Part shown: in pieces, positions 14,612 to 23,869 of the stretch
Position numbering within the stretch: the first letter of the stretch is position 1
Layout: every line of letters starts with the position of its first letter
Assembly (NCBI GenBank): GCA_027024025.1
Contig: JALVTT010000037.1
Location: 1 to 49,167 of the forward strand
Source: Sedimenticola sp.
GTDB lineage: Bacteria > Pseudomonadota > Gammaproteobacteria > Chromatiales > Chromatiaceae
Direction: 5' to 3'
Length of the DNA stretch: 49,167 nt
Program-made: the position numbers and the translations under genes
Notes under the pieces: generated by a model
What the model was told of the DNA's origin: nothing
The model's database searches: none
What the model saw: the letters and a program-made list of their open reading frames with translations, nothing else

Positions 14612-15706
14612 ATGAGCGCAGACAAAAAGACCGTACTCAACGCCGTGCACCGCGAGATGGGGGCGCGCATGGTGCCGTTCGGCGGCTGGGACATGCCGGT
14701 GCATTACGGCTCGCAAATCGAGGAACACCACGCGGTGCGCCAGGACGCGGGCATGTTCGATGTGTGCCACATGACCGTGGTGGATCTGCGCGGCGAGCGC
14801 GTGCGGGCCTTCCTGTCCCATCTGCTGGCCAACGACGTGGCCCGGCTCAAGACGCCCGGCAAGGCGCTGTATTCCTGCATGTTGCGCCCGGACGGCGGGG
14901 TGATCGATGACCTGATCGTCTATTTCATGGACGAGGACTGGTTCCGCATGGTGGTCAACGCGGGCACCACCGAAAAGGACATCGCCTGGCTGCGCGAGCA
15001 GGCCCCGGCCTTCGAGGTGTCGGTGGAGCCGCGTTTCGATCTGGGGATGATCGCGGTGCAGGGCCCCAATGCCCGGGACAAGGCCCTGCCGCTGATGGCG
15101 CCGGCGCTGCGCGAGGCCGCCGCGGCGCTCAAGCCCTTCAACGCCGCCACCGACGGCCACTGGTTCGTGGGGCGGACCGGCTATACCGGCGAGGACGGCT
15201 TCGAGATCATGCTGCCCGAGGACGAGACCGAGGCCCTGTGGCGCGAGCTGGCCGCGGCCGGGGTGCGTCCCTGCGGGCTGGGTGCGCGCGACACCCTGCG
15301 CCTGGAGGCGGGCATGAACCTGTACAGCCAGGACATGGACGAGGGCGTCACCCCGCTGGCCGCCGGCCTGGCCTGGACCGTGTCGCTGGAAGGCGGACGG
15401 GACTTCATCGGCCGCGAGGCCCTGGAGCGGCAGCGGGCGGCCGGCGGCATCCCGCGCTTCATCGGCGTGGTGCTGGACGGGCGTGGCGTGCTGCGCGCCC
15501 ACCAGAAGCTGTTCGACGGCGGGCGCGAGGTGGGCGAGATCACCTCCGGCGGCTTCTCTCCGACCCTGCAGCGCGCCATCGGCATGGCGCGGGTGGCCGC
15601 CGACGCCGGCGCGGACCTGCAGGTCGAGATCCGCGGCAGAAAGCTGCCGCTGATACAGGTTAAGATGCCCTTCGTGCGTCACGGCGAGGCGCTGATCGAA
15701 CTGTAG
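14612..15706 (+). CDS. gcvT: Glycine cleavage system T protein (aminomethyltransferase)
   Basis: 364 residues from the ATG at 14612, with GGGAG upstream; the in-frame extension to 14309 crosses the riboswitch and is not coding. It shows [13 protein letters not shown] at the N-terminus, the folate-site aspartate in [27 protein letters not shown] and [19 protein letters not shown]. It transfers the aminomethyl carbon from lipoyl-GcvH to tetrahydrofolate with release of ammonia. First gene of the riboswitch-controlled operon. Confidence 0.97.
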   Translation: MSADKKTVLNAVHREMGARMVPFGGWDMPVHYGSQIEEHHAVRQDAGMFDVCHMTVVDLRGERVRAFLSHLLANDVARLKTPGKALYSCMLRPDGGVIDDLIVYFMDEDWFRMVVNAGTTEKDIAWLREQAPAFEVSVEPRFDLGMIAVQGPNARDKALPLMAPALREAAAALKPFNAATDGHWFVGRTGYTGEDGFEIMLPEDETEALWRELAAAGVRPCGLGARDTLRLEAGMNLYSQDMDEGVTPLAAGLAWTVSLEGGRDFIGREALERQRAAGGIPRFIGVVLDGRGVLRAHQKLFDGGREVGEITSGGFSPTLQRAIGMARVAADAGADLQVEIRGRKLPLIQVKMPFVRHGEALIEL

Positions 15707-15813
15707 GCGGCGGATTCATATCCTTCTCGGGATGGGCGCGCCGCGTCTTGCCCGTTCCGCGCCTCTGTCGGGCGTCGAAGGAAGCACAAGCAAGCAATAT
15801 CGAGGACACCACC

Positions 15814-16209
15814 ATGAGCGACATCCCCAGTGAGCTGAAATACACCAAGACCCATGAATGGGTGCGCGACGAGGGCGACGGCGTCGTCACCGTGGGCATC
15901 ACCGACCATGCGCAGGAACTGCTGGGCGATCTGGTATTCGTCGAGCTGCCCGAGGTGGGCGCCGAGATCAACGCCGGCGACGAGTGCGCGGTGGTCGAAT
16001 CGGTCAAGGCCGCCTCGGACGTGTACTGCCCGCTCAGCGGCGAGGTGGTGGCGGTCAACGAGGTTCTGACCGACGCCCCAGAGACCATCAACAGCGACGC
16101 CTACGAGGCCGGCTGGATGTTCCGCCTCAAGCTGGTGGATGAGGGCGAGATCGACAGCCTGCTCGATGCCGATGCCTATGCCGAGCATTGCGAGAGCGAA
16201 GAACACTGA
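15814..16209 (+). CDS. gcvH: Glycine cleavage system H protein
   Basis: 131 residues from the ATG at 15814, chosen over the track start 22 codons upstream because [17 protein letters not shown] is the canonical N-terminus. The lipoylated lysine lies in [17 protein letters not shown]. GcvH shuttles the aminomethyl group between P, T and L proteins. The 107-base gap after gcvT holds no recognised element; gcvPA follows after 12 bases. Confidence 0.97.
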   Translation: MSDIPSELKYTKTHEWVRDEGDGVVTVGITDHAQELLGDLVFVELPEVGAEINAGDECAVVESVKAASDVYCPLSGEVVAVNEVLTDAPETINSDAYEAGWMFRLKLVDEGEIDSLLDADAYAEHCESEEH

Positions 16210-16221
16210 GCCCGACCCGCC

Positions 16222-17625
16222 ATGCCGTTCATTCCGCATACTGAAGAAGAGGTCCGGGAGATGCTCGACGCCATCGGCGTCGACTCCATCGAGGCCCTGT
16301 TCGACGAGATCCCGGAGGCCCTGCGCGCCGGCGATCTGCCCGGTATCCCCGAGGGCCTGTCCGAGATGGAGGTCAGCGCCCTGATGCACGCCCGCGCGCG
16401 GCGCGACGGTCAGGCGGTGTGCTTCATCGGCGCCGGGGCCTATGACCACCACATCCCCGCCGCGGTCTGGGAGATCGCCACCCGGGGCGAGTTCTACACC
16501 GCCTACACGCCCTACCAGGCCGAGGCCAGCCAGGGCACCCTGCAGCTGTTGTACGAATACCAGTCCATGATGACCGCGCTGATGGACATGGGGGTATCCA
16601 ACACCTCGTTGTACGACGGCGCCAGCGCGGTGGCCGAGGCGGTGCTGATGGCGGTGCGCGCCAACCGCAAGTCCAAATCGCGCCGCATCCTGGTGCCGCG
16701 CGCCATGCACCCGGCCTATCGCCGGGTCGCCCACACCATCGTGCGCAACCAGGGCATCGAGCTGGTGGAACTGCCGTTCGACCCGGCCACGGGGCAGACC
16801 GACCTGACGGCCCTGGAGGCCCACGCGGGCGAGGATCATGCCGCGCTGCTGATCCCGCAGCCCAACTTCTTCGGCGTGCTGGAGCCGGTGGATGCGCTGT
16901 GCGACTGGGCGCACGCCAACGGCATGCTGGCGATCGGCGTGGTCAATCCGCTGGCCATGTCCATCCTCGAGCCGCCCGGTCAGTGGGGCGGCGAGGGCGT
17001 GGACATCGTGGTCGGCGAGGGCCAGCCGCTGGGCGCCCCGCTGTCCTCCGGCGGGCCCTATTTCGGCTTCATGTGCTGCACCCAGAAGCTGGTGCGGCAG
17101 ATGCCCGGGCGCATCGTCGGCCGCACCGTGGACCTGGAGGGGCGGACCGGCTACACCCTCACCCTGCAGGCGCGCGAGCAGCACATCCGGCGCTCCAAGG
17201 CGACCTCCAACATCTGCACCAACCAGGGCCTGCTGGTGACCGCCGCGACCATCCACATGGCCCTGCTGGGCGCCGAGGGCCTGGCCCGCACCGCCGCGGC
17301 CTGCCATGCCAACACCAACGCCCTGAGCGAGCGTCTGTGCGGCATCGACGGGGTGGAGCCGGTGTTCGACGGCCCGGTGTTCCACGAACGGGTGCTGCGT
17401 CTGGCCATGCCGGTGGCCGACGCCTTGAAATCCCTGGCGGCGCACAATGTGCTGGGCGGCTATGATCTGTCCCGGGACTACCCGGAACTGGGCAATGCCC
17501 TGCTGGTGTGCGCCACCGAGACGCGCACCGCGCAGGAAATGGACGAGTACGCGGCCAAGCTGGGTCGCATCATGGTGGCGCAGGGGCGGGCGAAATGCCC
17601 CATCGAGCCGAAATTCGAACAATAG
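16222..17625 (+). CDS. gcvPA: Glycine dehydrogenase (decarboxylating) subunit 1
   Basis: 467 residues, the N-terminal half of a split P protein. It begins with the typical [13 protein letters not shown], followed by [34 protein letters not shown] and [14 protein letters not shown]. With GcvPB it forms the PLP enzyme that decarboxylates glycine and loads GcvH. The split PA/PB form contrasts with the single-chain GcvP of enterics. The partner gene is separated from this one by tpx. Confidence 0.97.
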   Translation: MPFIPHTEEEVREMLDAIGVDSIEALFDEIPEALRAGDLPGIPEGLSEMEVSALMHARARRDGQAVCFIGAGAYDHHIPAAVWEIATRGEFYTAYTPYQAEASQGTLQLLYEYQSMMTALMDMGVSNTSLYDGASAVAEAVLMAVRANRKSKSRRILVPRAMHPAYRRVAHTIVRNQGIELVELPFDPATGQTDLTALEAHAGEDHAALLIPQPNFFGVLEPVDALCDWAHANGMLAIGVVNPLAMSILEPPGQWGGEGVDIVVGEGQPLGAPLSSGGPYFGFMCCTQKLVRQMPGRIVGRTVDLEGRTGYTLTLQAREQHIRRSKATSNICTNQGLLVTAATIHMALLGAEGLARTAAACHANTNALSERLCGIDGVEPVFDGPVFHERVLRLAMPVADALKSLAAHNVLGGYDLSRDYPELGNALLVCATETRTAQEMDEYAAKLGRIMVAQGRAKCPIEPKFEQ

Positions 17626-17635
17626 GAGAGAGACA

Positions 17636-18136
17636 ATGGCCGAGATCACACTGCAGGGCGAACCCATCCACACCAATGGCGAACTGCCCGAGGTCGGAGC
17701 CACCGCGCCCGCCTTCTCGCTGGTGGACGCCAATCTGAAGGACGTCAGCCTGGCCGACTTCCCCGGCAAGAAGAAGGTGCTCAACATCGTGCCCAGCCTG
17801 GACACCGGGGTCTGCGCGACCTCCACCAAGGTGTTCAACGAGCGCCTGGGCGACCGCGACGACGTGGTGGTGCTGGTGATCTCCGCCGACCTGCCGTTCG
17901 CGCAGAGCCGCTTCTGCCAGGCCGAGAACACCGACAAAGTCAAGACCCTCTCGATGATGCGCTCGCGCAAGTTCGCCAAGGACTACGGGGTGCTGATCGA
18001 GGACGGTCCCCTGGCCGGGATCACCGCGCGCGCGGTGCTGGTGCTGGACGAGGATCTCAAGGTCCTGCACGCCCAGCTGGTGCCCGAGATCGGCCAGGAG
18101 CCCGATTACGACGCCGCCATCGCGGCCCTGGACTGA
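17636..18136 (+). CDS. tpx: Thiol peroxidase Tpx (atypical 2-Cys peroxiredoxin)
   Basis: 166 residues. The peroxidatic cysteine is C60 in [12 protein letters not shown] and the resolving cysteine C94 in QSRFCQAE, with the Tpx-specific spacing. AGGAGAGAGA lies just before the start. Tpx reduces alkyl hydroperoxides using thioredoxin. Its location between gcvPA and gcvPB, co-directional with 10- and 36-base gaps, places it in the glycine-cleavage operon and so under the glycine riboswitch unless it has an internal promoter. Confidence 0.97.
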   Translation: MAEITLQGEPIHTNGELPEVGATAPAFSLVDANLKDVSLADFPGKKKVLNIVPSLDTGVCATSTKVFNERLGDRDDVVVLVISADLPFAQSRFCQAENTDKVKTLSMMRSRKFAKDYGVLIEDGPLAGITARAVLVLDEDLKVLHAQLVPEIGQEPDYDAAIAALD

Positions 18137-18172
18137 GCCGGGGCCGGTAGCCAACCACCTGAACATGATGCG

Positions 18173-19624
18173 ATGCTGATCCACGAACAATCCCGCAGCG
18201 GGCGCCGGGCCTTCGCCCAGGCGCCCAAGGACCGCCCCGGGCTGGAGGACATCCCCGCCGAATTCCTGCGCGAGCGGCCCCCGGCCCTGCCCGAGGTCTC
18301 GGAGATGCAGGCGGTGCGCCACTACACCCGCCTGTCGCAGAAGAACTTCTCCATCGACACCCAGTTCTACCCGCTGGGCTCGTGCACCATGAAGTACAAT
18401 CCGCGCGCCTGCAACACCCTGGCCATGCTGCCCGGCATCCTCGGGCGGCATCCGCTGGCGCCCGAGTCGCACAGCCAGGGCTTCATGGCCTGCCTGTTCG
18501 AGCTGCAGGAGATGCTCAAGGAAGTGACCGGCATGCACGATGTCTCGCTGGTGCCGGCGGCCGGCGCCCAGGGCGAGTTCACCGGCGTGGCCATGATCCG
18601 CGCCTATCACGACAGCCGTGGCGACAGCGAACGCACCGAGATCATCGTGCCCGACGCGGCCCACGGCACCAACCCCGCGACCGCGGTGATGTGCGGCTAC
18701 AAGGTGCGCGAGATCCCGACCCTGGGCAATGGCGACGTGGACCTGGACGCGCTGCGCGAGGCGGTCGGCCCGCAGACCGCCGGCATCATGCTCACCAACC
18801 CCTCCACCGTGGGGGTGTTCGAGCGCAACATCGCCGAGATCGCGCGTATCGTGCACGAGGCCGGCGGCCTGCTGTACTACGACGGGGCCAACCTCAACGC
18901 CATCCTCGGCAAGTGCCGTCCCGGCGACATGGGCTTCGATGTCATCCACATGAACCTGCACAAGACCTTCTCCACCCCGCACGGCGGCGGCGGGCCGGGC
19001 GCCGGGCCGGTGGGGGTCTCGGAACGGCTCAAGCCCTTTCTGCCGGTGCCCATGGTGGCGCAGGACGGCTACGGCGACTATTACTGGCTGACCGAGAAGG
19101 AGCGCCCGCAGACCATCGGCAAGCTCATGGCCTTCGCCGGCAACGCCGGGGTGCTGCTGCGCGCCTGGGTGTATGCGCGCATGCTGGGACGCGAGGGCAT
19201 GATCCGGGTCGCCGAATACGCCACACTCAACGCCAACTACATGGCCGCGCGCCTGCGCGAGGCCGGCTTCCAGCTGGCCTATCCCGAGCGCCGCGCCACC
19301 CATGAGTTCATCGTGACCCTCAGGCGCCAGGCCAAGGAACTCAAGGTCAACGCCATGGACTTCGCCAAGCGCCTGCTGGACTACGGCTATCACGCCCCGA
19401 CCACCTATTTCCCGCTATTGGTGCCGGAGTGCTTCCTCATCGAGCCGACCGAGACCGAGGCCAAGGAGGCCCTGGACGGCTTCATCGAGGCCATGCGGGC
19501 CATCCAGAAAGAGGCCGAGAGCGAGCCGGACACGGTGCGCTCGGCGCCGCACACCCTGCCGGTGCGCCGCCTGGACGATGTGCGCGCGGCGCGCGAACTG
19601 GACCTGAAATGGAGCGGCGCCTGA
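18173..19624 (+). CDS. gcvPB: Glycine dehydrogenase (decarboxylating) subunit 2
   Basis: 483 residues, the C-terminal half of the split P protein. The PLP lysine is in [20 protein letters not shown]. Other landmarks are [13 protein letters not shown] and [13 protein letters not shown]. It pairs with GcvPA to make the active enzyme. Two nearby upstream ATGs (from 18166) are less likely because [13 protein letters not shown] is the usual start. dgkA follows after 16 bases. Confidence 0.97.
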   Translation: MLIHEQSRSGRRAFAQAPKDRPGLEDIPAEFLRERPPALPEVSEMQAVRHYTRLSQKNFSIDTQFYPLGSCTMKYNPRACNTLAMLPGILGRHPLAPESHSQGFMACLFELQEMLKEVTGMHDVSLVPAAGAQGEFTGVAMIRAYHDSRGDSERTEIIVPDAAHGTNPATAVMCGYKVREIPTLGNGDVDLDALREAVGPQTAGIMLTNPSTVGVFERNIAEIARIVHEAGGLLYYDGANLNAILGKCRPGDMGFDVIHMNLHKTFSTPHGGGGPGAGPVGVSERLKPFLPVPMVAQDGYGDYYWLTEKERPQTIGKLMAFAGNAGVLLRAWVYARMLGREGMIRVAEYATLNANYMAARLREAGFQLAYPERRATHEFIVTLRRQAKELKVNAMDFAKRLLDYGYHAPTTYFPLLVPECFLIEPTETEAKEALDGFIEAMRAIQKEAESEPDTVRSAPHTLPVRRLDDVRAARELDLKWSGA

Positions 19625-19640
19625 GGCCGGGCGCGGACCC

Positions 19641-20018
19641 ATGTCCGAATACTTCGAGAACAGCGGACTGCTGAGGGCCTGGCGGGCCCTGGGCTATTCG
19701 CTCAGGGGTCTGCGCGCCGCGCTGCGCCACGAGTCGGCCTTCCGCCAGGAACTGGCCCTGGGCCTGGCGCTGGTCCCGCTGGGCCTGTGGCTGGGCGCGA
19801 ACGGCGTGGAGAAGGCCCTGCTGGCGGGCAGCTGGCTGCTGGTGCTGCTGGTGGAGTTGCTCAACTCCGCCATCGAGGCGGTGGTCGATCGCGTGGGCGC
19901 GGAGCGGCATGAGTTGTCCGGCCGCGCCAAGGACATGGGCTCGGCCGCGGTGCTGCTGGCCATCCTGCTCGCGGTGCTGGTGTGGGGGCTGATCCTGGTG
20001 CCGCGTCTGCCGGGGTAG
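19641..20018 (+). CDS. dgkA: Diacylglycerol kinase
   Basis: 125 residues, an integral-membrane DgkA with three hydrophobic segments (about 35-52, 59-78, 101-120). The conserved active-site stretch ELLNSAIEAVVDRVG contains the glutamate and asparagine needed for catalysis, followed by HELSGRAKDMGSAAV. It recycles diacylglycerol to phosphatidic acid at the inner membrane. Probably the last gene of the gcv operon; a long palindromic repeat follows and no T-rich terminator is seen. Confidence 0.95.
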   Translation: MSEYFENSGLLRAWRALGYSLRGLRAALRHESAFRQELALGLALVPLGLWLGANGVEKALLAGSWLLVLLVELLNSAIEAVVDRVGAERHELSGRAKDMGSAAVLLAILLAVLVWGLILVPRLPG

Positions 20019-20047
20019 CGGCGCATCTTTCGTCCGGTGTCGTATCT

Positions 20048-20115
20048 GGTGCGGTTCGTGCCTCACCGCACCCTACGCCGCGATCCGTAGGGTGTGGTGA
20101 CGAAGGAACCGCACC
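20048..20115. repeat. Long inverted repeat between convergent genes
   Basis: Two arms of about 30 bases (GGTGCGGTTCGTGCCTCACC... at 20048-20077; 20086-20115) separated by 8 bases. The right arm recurs in part at about 43806 (GTAGGGTG and GGTGACGAAGGAACCGCACC). It lies between the 3' ends of dgkA and yggX and may serve as a bidirectional terminator. Confidence 0.8.
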
Positions 20116-20120
20116 GTCCC

Positions 20121-20387
20121 TCAACCCGGGCGAAAATCGGGCGGGGTGTCCGAGCCGTCTCCGAAGAAATACTTCTCCATCTGCTCTTCCAGAAAGCTCC
20201 GGGCCTTGGGATCGACCGGGCTCAGGCGGTATTCGTTGATCAGCATGGTCTGGTGACGCAGCCAGTCCTGCCAGGCCTGCTTGGAGACGTTTTCATAGAT
20301 GCGCTTGCCCAGCTCGCCGGGGTAGGGCTGGCGGTCCAGGCCCTCGGCCTCGCGCTTGAGTTTCACACAGTTGACGACATGGCTCAT
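20121..20387 (-). CDS. yggX: Fe(2+)-trafficking / oxidative damage protection protein YggX
   Basis: 88 residues with the YggX signatures [15 protein letters not shown] at the start and [19 protein letters not shown] in the middle. YggX helps protect or repair iron-sulfur clusters under oxidative stress. Its ATG overlaps the mutY stop (ATGA), matching the E. coli mutY-yggX order; MutY itself carries a 4Fe-4S cluster. Confidence 0.96.
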   Translation of the reverse strand: MSHVVNCVKLKREAEGLDRQPYPGELGKRIYENVSKQAWQDWLRHQTMLINEYRLSPVDPKARSFLEEQMEKYFFGDGSDTPPDFRPG

Positions 20388-21430
20388 GGGGATTCCTCGA
20401 TTTCCTGCAAAAGCCGGGCGACCGGCGCGGCCAGCCCCCGGGCATCGGGTTGGCCAAGGTTATACCAGACCTGTCCTCCCTCATCCATGACCCGGCAACC
20501 GGGTGTCGCGAGGGGGATCTCGCGCGGCAGGATCTCCAGCTGGAAATGAGTGAAGCTGTGCCGGCGCGGGGCCAGGTCGCGGCCCGGTCCGGCGGGCCGC
20601 AGGCCCCGCTCGCGGCACCAGGCGGCGGGGTCCAGCTCCGGGGCCAGCTCCGGCAGGCCCCAGAGTCCGCCCCAGACCCCCTGCTCGGGGCGCTTCTCCA
20701 GCAGGACGCGGCCCTCCGGGTCGCGCAACAGCAGCATGCGGGTCTGCCGCCGGGGAAGGGCCTTGCGCGGCCGTGGGGCGGGTAGTTCGGTCTGGCGTCC
20801 CTGCCGCCGGGCCCGGCAGTCGTCCGCCACGGGACAGGCCTCGCAGCGGGGGCGGCCGCGGGTGCACAGGGTGGCGCCCAGATCCATCATGGCCTGGTTG
20901 TAATCGCCGCAGCGCCGTGCCGGGGTGAGCGAGGCCGACAGCGCCCACAACGCGCGCTGTACCCGCGCCTGCCCGGGCCAGCCCTCGATGGCGCGGTGGC
21001 GGGCCAGCACCCGCTTGACGTTGCCGTCCAGTATGGGGTGGTGTTGGCCCAGGGCCAGGGACAGGATGGCCCCGGCGGTGGAGCGCCCGATGCCGGGCAG
21101 TGACTGCAGGGCCTCGATGTCGTCCGGCAGATGGCCGTCGAAACGCGCCATCACCTCGCGCGCGGCCCGGTGCAGATTGCGCGCGCGGGCGTAATAGCCC
21201 AGGCCCGACCAGTGATGCAGCACCTCGTCCCGTTCGGCGCCGGCCAGGCTGGGCAGGTCGGGAAAGCGGGCCATGAAGCGCTCGTAATAGGGGATGACGG
21301 TGTTCACCTGGGTCTGCTGCAGCATGATCTCCGAGACCCAGACCGCGTAGCCGTCACCGCCCTGCCAGGGCAGGTCGTGGCGTCCGTGGCGGTCGAACCA
21401 TTCCAGCACCCGGTCGGCGAAGCGGTCCAT
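20384..21430 (-). CDS. mutY: Adenine DNA glycosylase MutY
   Basis: 348 residues from the ATG at 21430. The catalytic glutamate is in [12 protein letters not shown], the helix-hairpin-helix is [15 protein letters not shown], the catalytic aspartate region is [11 protein letters not shown], and the 4Fe-4S ligands follow C-x6-C-x2-C-x5-C ([17 protein letters not shown]). The C-terminal NUDIX-like domain recognises 8-oxoG. It removes adenine mispaired with 8-oxoguanine. Its ATG overlaps the preceding TGA by one base, so the three genes DUF2007-mutY-yggX are tightly coupled. Confidence 0.97.
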   Translation of the reverse strand: MDRFADRVLEWFDRHGRHDLPWQGGDGYAVWVSEIMLQQTQVNTVIPYYERFMARFPDLPSLAGAERDEVLHHWSGLGYYARARNLHRAAREVMARFDGHLPDDIEALQSLPGIGRSTAGAILSLALGQHHPILDGNVKRVLARHRAIEGWPGQARVQRALWALSASLTPARRCGDYNQAMMDLGATLCTRGRPRCEACPVADDCRARRQGRQTELPAPRPRKALPRRQTRMLLLRDPEGRVLLEKRPEQGVWGGLWGLPELAPELDPAAWCRERGLRPAGPGRDLAPRRHSFTHFQLEILPREIPLATPGCRVMDEGGQVWYNLGQPDARGLAAPVARLLQEIEESP

Positions 21431-21738
21431 CAGGGTCGCTCCCGGCCGCAGTGCCAGCACAGGTCGAACTCGGCCTCCACCCGGGTGCCGCAGGCGCAGG
21501 TCCAGGGCTCGCCCCGGGGGTCGCGCCGGCGCGCCAGGAATTCCCGCAGCAGCTCGCGGGCGCGCGCCAGGTCGCGGTCCTCCAGCACCCAGACCCAGGG
21601 AAAGGCCAGCGCGGGCAGCTCGCCGGCGGCGGCCGACTGGTAGCGCCCGAGCACGGTGGCGGGGATGTGGGCGTTGCCCAGATAGTCGCACACCAGCTGG
21701 GCCTCGATCTCGTCCTGGGCCTGGTAGAGTCGTTGCAC
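21430..21738 (-). CDS. DUF2007-type putative signal-transducing protein with zinc-ribbon tail
   Basis: 102 residues from a GTG start. The N-terminal half ([21 protein letters not shown]) fits DUF2007, a ferredoxin-like fold with no established role. The C-terminus has two CxxC-type pairs (CACG and CWHCG), a small zinc-ribbon. It is immediately upstream of mutY with a one-base stop/start overlap. Palindrome C lies upstream. Confidence 0.75.
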   Translation of the reverse strand: MQRLYQAQDEIEAQLVCDYLGNAHIPATVLGRYQSAAAGELPALAFPWVWVLEDRDLARARELLREFLARRRDPRGEPWTCACGTRVEAEFDLCWHCGRERP

Positions 21739-21812
21739 CTGCGGGTTCCGAATGCTGTGTTGGCGTGGGGTCGACTGTGCCAGATCGGGAAGGTCGCGTC
21801 ATCAGTGTCGTG

Positions 21813-21938
21813 CCGCTGCCGGGTGGGGAGGCTGGCGAGGGAATCCGGGAACGTCCGCGGCAGGGATGCCGCGGTCGAGCGTACATGGATGTATTCACAG
21901 CGTTTCCCGGATTCCCTCGCCAGCCTCCGGGTTTCAGC
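21813..21938. repeat. Mosaic palindromic repeat, copy C
   Basis: Outer arms GGAGGCTGGCGAGGGAATCC (from 21827) and mirrored 21901-21928. The core is the reverse complement of copy A's: CTGTGAATACATCC and GTACGCTCGAC are shared, while the inner stem reads CCGCGGC/GCCGCGG instead of CGACGGC/GCCGTCG. Arm and stem differences from A and B are compensatory. It lies between the divergent DUF2007-mutY and ECF-sigma operons. Confidence 0.85.
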
Positions 21939-21976
21939 GCCCAACTTTTCCTGGTCGGCATTCGGCGGCCCGGTAT

Positions 21977-22004
21977 GGAATAATCGGGGTTTTCCCCCGT
22001 CAAT
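21977..22004 (+). promoter_or_regulatory. Candidate ECF-type (sigma-E-like) promoter, probably autoregulated
   Basis: GGAATAA (21977-21983), exactly 15 bases, GTCAAT (21999-22004). This fits the ECF pattern GGAAC-N15/16-GTC. The spacer is itself a hairpin (CGGGG-TTTT-CCCCG). The predicted start coincides with, or nearly with, the ATG at 22011, and there is no Shine-Dalgarno sequence, implying a leaderless mRNA. Confidence 0.5.
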
Positions 22005-22010
22005 AGTCAC

Positions 22011-22577
22011 ATGCAAGCACCCAAGCCCCCATCCCTGTTCGCGAAACTGGGCCGCAGCCGGCGGTTGCGGGCCGAGATCTGTAACCAGCGGGAACGCCTG
22101 TACCGTCTGGCCTGGTCCTGGTGCCACAACCAGCATCAGGCCGAGGATTTGGTGCAGGAGACCATGCTGCGCGCCCTGGACAAGCTGGATTCGCTCAGGG
22201 AGGAGGCGCGGCTCGCGGTCTGGCTGACCCGCATCATGGCCAACCTGTTCCGCGACCAGTTCAGAAAACACAGGGAAGAAACCGGCCTGGAACTCGAGCC
22301 GGTCACCGAGGAGACCCCGGAGGACGCCGCTGATCGTTCCCTGCTGGTGCAGCGCACCCGCGAGGCCATCGAGCGGCTGAACGACGATCACCGACAGATC
22401 GTCACCCTGGTGGATCTGGCCGGTTTCAGCTATGCCGATACCGCGCTGATCCTGGATGTGCCGGTGGGCACCGTCATGAGCCGCCTCTCGCGCGCGCGCA
22501 AGCGTCTGCGCGAGCAGCTGGAAAAGGCCCAGGCGACGCCCCATCCGGTCGTGGTCCCGATTAGGAAGCCCTCATGA
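22011..22577 (+). CDS. ECF-type RNA polymerase sigma factor (first system)
   Basis: 188 residues with sigma region 2 (LYRLAWSWCHNQHQAEDLVQ) and region 4 (YADTALILDVPVGTVMSRLS, RARKRLREQL) and no region 1.1 or 3, as in ECF sigma factors. The N-terminal 30 residues are basic and variable. The end overlaps the next gene (anti-sigma) by four bases, the standard sigma/anti-sigma coupling. The presumed trigger is release from the DsrE-fused anti-sigma factor; the regulon is unknown but probably includes this operon. Confidence 0.92.
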   Translation: MQAPKPPSLFAKLGRSRRLRAEICNQRERLYRLAWSWCHNQHQAEDLVQETMLRALDKLDSLREEARLAVWLTRIMANLFRDQFRKHREETGLELEPVTEETPEDAADRSLLVQRTREAIERLNDDHRQIVTLVDLAGFSYADTALILDVPVGTVMSRLSRARKRLREQLEKAQATPHPVVVPIRKPS

Positions 22578-23296
22578 GTACGCAAAAGGATATCGAACTG
22601 AATGCCTATATCGACGGCGAGCTGACGCCCGAGGAACGCCTGGAGGTGCTCGAGGCCCTGCAGGCCGACCCGGCGCTGGCGCGCGAGGCCTGCGAGCTGA
22701 ACAACCTCAAGAGCCAGTTGCAGATGGCCTATGCCAATCCCCCGGGCCTGAGCCGCTGCTCGGCCTCGGGCGGTTCCCGTCCCTGGCTGGCGGTGGCGGC
22801 CAGCCTGCTGATGCTGGTCGCCGGGCTGGCCGGCGGCTGGATCATGGGCGGCGACGAGGCGGTGAAGGACCGCCTGGTGCTGCTCGACCCGGACGGTCGC
22901 GGCCAGGCGCCTGCGGCCGCCGACAGCGACGAGACCCGTATCGTGTTCCATCTCACCACATCGGACCAGTTTGCCGCGGCGGACCTGCTCGACGAGGTCG
23001 AGGACATGCTCAAGGCCTACAAGGCCGAGGGCAAGCCGCTGCGCGTGGAGATCGTGAGCAACGGCGACGGGCTGGATTTTCTGCGCACCCAGCTGAGCAT
23101 GTTCAAGGGCCGCATCCACGAGATGGCCCAGCGTTACCGCAATCTGACCTTCGTGGCCTGCAAGAACACCATCGACCGGGTCAAGGTGAAGCGCGGCATC
23201 GAGGTCAACATCGTGCCGGACGCCGAGATCATCAACTCCGGTGTGGATTACGTGGTCAAGCGCCAGAAAGAAGGCTGGATCTACATCCGTGTCTGA
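22574..23296 (+). CDS. Membrane anti-sigma factor fused to a periplasmic DsrE-like domain
   Basis: 240 residues. Residues 1-55 (IELNAYIDGELTPEERLEV...) look like the cytoplasmic sigma-binding domain of anti-sigma factors without a zinc motif. A single membrane segment spans about 71-91. Residues 120-240 resemble the DsrE/DsrF sulfur-transfer family: ETRIVFHLTTSDQ, LRVEIVSNGDGLDFL, LTFVACKNTIDRV with the conserved cysteine (C196), and the closing KRQKEGWIYIRV. Topology would put the DsrE domain in the periplasm. The combination suggests sensing of a sulfane or thiol compound, which is inference. It overlaps the sigma gene by 4 bases and the next gene by 8. Confidence 0.85.
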   Translation: MSTQKDIELNAYIDGELTPEERLEVLEALQADPALAREACELNNLKSQLQMAYANPPGLSRCSASGGSRPWLAVAASLLMLVAGLAGGWIMGGDEAVKDRLVLLDPDGRGQAPAAADSDETRIVFHLTTSDQFAAADLLDEVEDMLKAYKAEGKPLRVEIVSNGDGLDFLRTQLSMFKGRIHEMAQRYRNLTFVACKNTIDRVKVKRGIEVNIVPDAEIINSGVDYVVKRQKEGWIYIRV

Positions 23297-23765
23297 CCGG
23301 CGCTCCCGCCGCTCCGTCCTGCTGGCGCTGTTCCTGCTGGCGCTGGCTCCGGGACTGCGGGCCGTGGGGCAGCCCACTCCGGTGGTCTATGACATCAACT
23401 TCTCCGAGCCGAGGCACCAGGTCAACGCCCTGCACAATCTGCAGAACCAGCTGAGCGAGGCCCACGGCGCGGTGCGCTTGGTGGTGGTGTTGCACGGGGC
23501 CGGCCTGAGCCTGCTGCTGTATCCCGAGGCCATGGATCATACGGTGCGCATGCCGCGCGCCAACTGCGGCGACCAGATGGCGGCGCGTATCGACACCCTG
23601 CGGGACCAGGGTGTGCGCTTCCTGGTGGCCCGCGACAGCGCGCGCCGGCATCACATCGATCCCATGATCGATCTGCACGGGGTGGACCCGGAGGACCTGG
23701 TGCCCAACGGCCTGGCCGAACTGGCCCGGCTGCAGCAGCGGGGTTACCTCTACGTCAAGCCCTGA
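23289..23765 (+). CDS. Secreted DsrE-like protein lacking the conserved cysteine
   Basis: 158 residues from the GTG at 23289, chosen because it overlaps the previous stop and opens a signal peptide (RRSRRSVLLALFLLALAPGLRA); the track start at 23241 lies inside the previous gene. The mature part parallels DsrE proteins: TPVVYDINFSEP, VRLVVVLHGAGLSLLL, VRFLVARDSARR, VPNGLAELARLQQRGYLYV. At the position of the active cysteine (FVACKNT in the neighbour) it has FLVARDS, so it is probably not a sulfur carrier and may be a regulatory or binding partner of the anti-sigma DsrE domain. One cysteine remains (NCGDQ). A terminator follows. Confidence 0.8.
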   Translation: MSDRRSRRSVLLALFLLALAPGLRAVGQPTPVVYDINFSEPRHQVNALHNLQNQLSEAHGAVRLVVVLHGAGLSLLLYPEAMDHTVRMPRANCGDQMAARIDTLRDQGVRFLVARDSARRHHIDPMIDLHGVDPEDLVPNGLAELARLQQRGYLYVKP

Positions 23766-23788
23766 TTCTTTCGCCTCCAAGGTAGTTT

Positions 23789-23812
23789 GGCCCGCCGTGC
23801 GCGGGCCTTTTT
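23789..23812 (+). terminator. Intrinsic terminator of the first ECF operon
   Basis: GGCCCGC, CGTGC loop, GCGGGCC and TTTTT. Confidence 0.9.
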
Positions 23813-23817
23813 CTGTC

Positions 23818-23846
23818 GGGAATATCGGAAATCTGTAATATTTCCC
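23818..23846 (+). promoter_or_regulatory. Dyad in the promoter region of the second ECF system
   Basis: Nested inverted repeats GGGAATAT/ATATTTCCC and GGAAAT-N7-ATTTCC in an AT-rich island between the terminator and the next sigma gene. A TAATAT -10-like hexamer (23836-23841) lies inside. Could be an operator or promoter; no ECF-style GGAAC/GTC pair with correct spacing is seen. Confidence 0.35.
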
Positions 23847-23869
23847 GACCTGCCCCGGTCAGACTGGAC

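Noticed and set aside
15679-17979. 766-residue minus-strand ORF over gcvH-gcvPA-tpx
   Set aside because: Antisense shadow of recognised genes; composition rich in His/Gln/Gly/Asp typical of third-position GC reversal.
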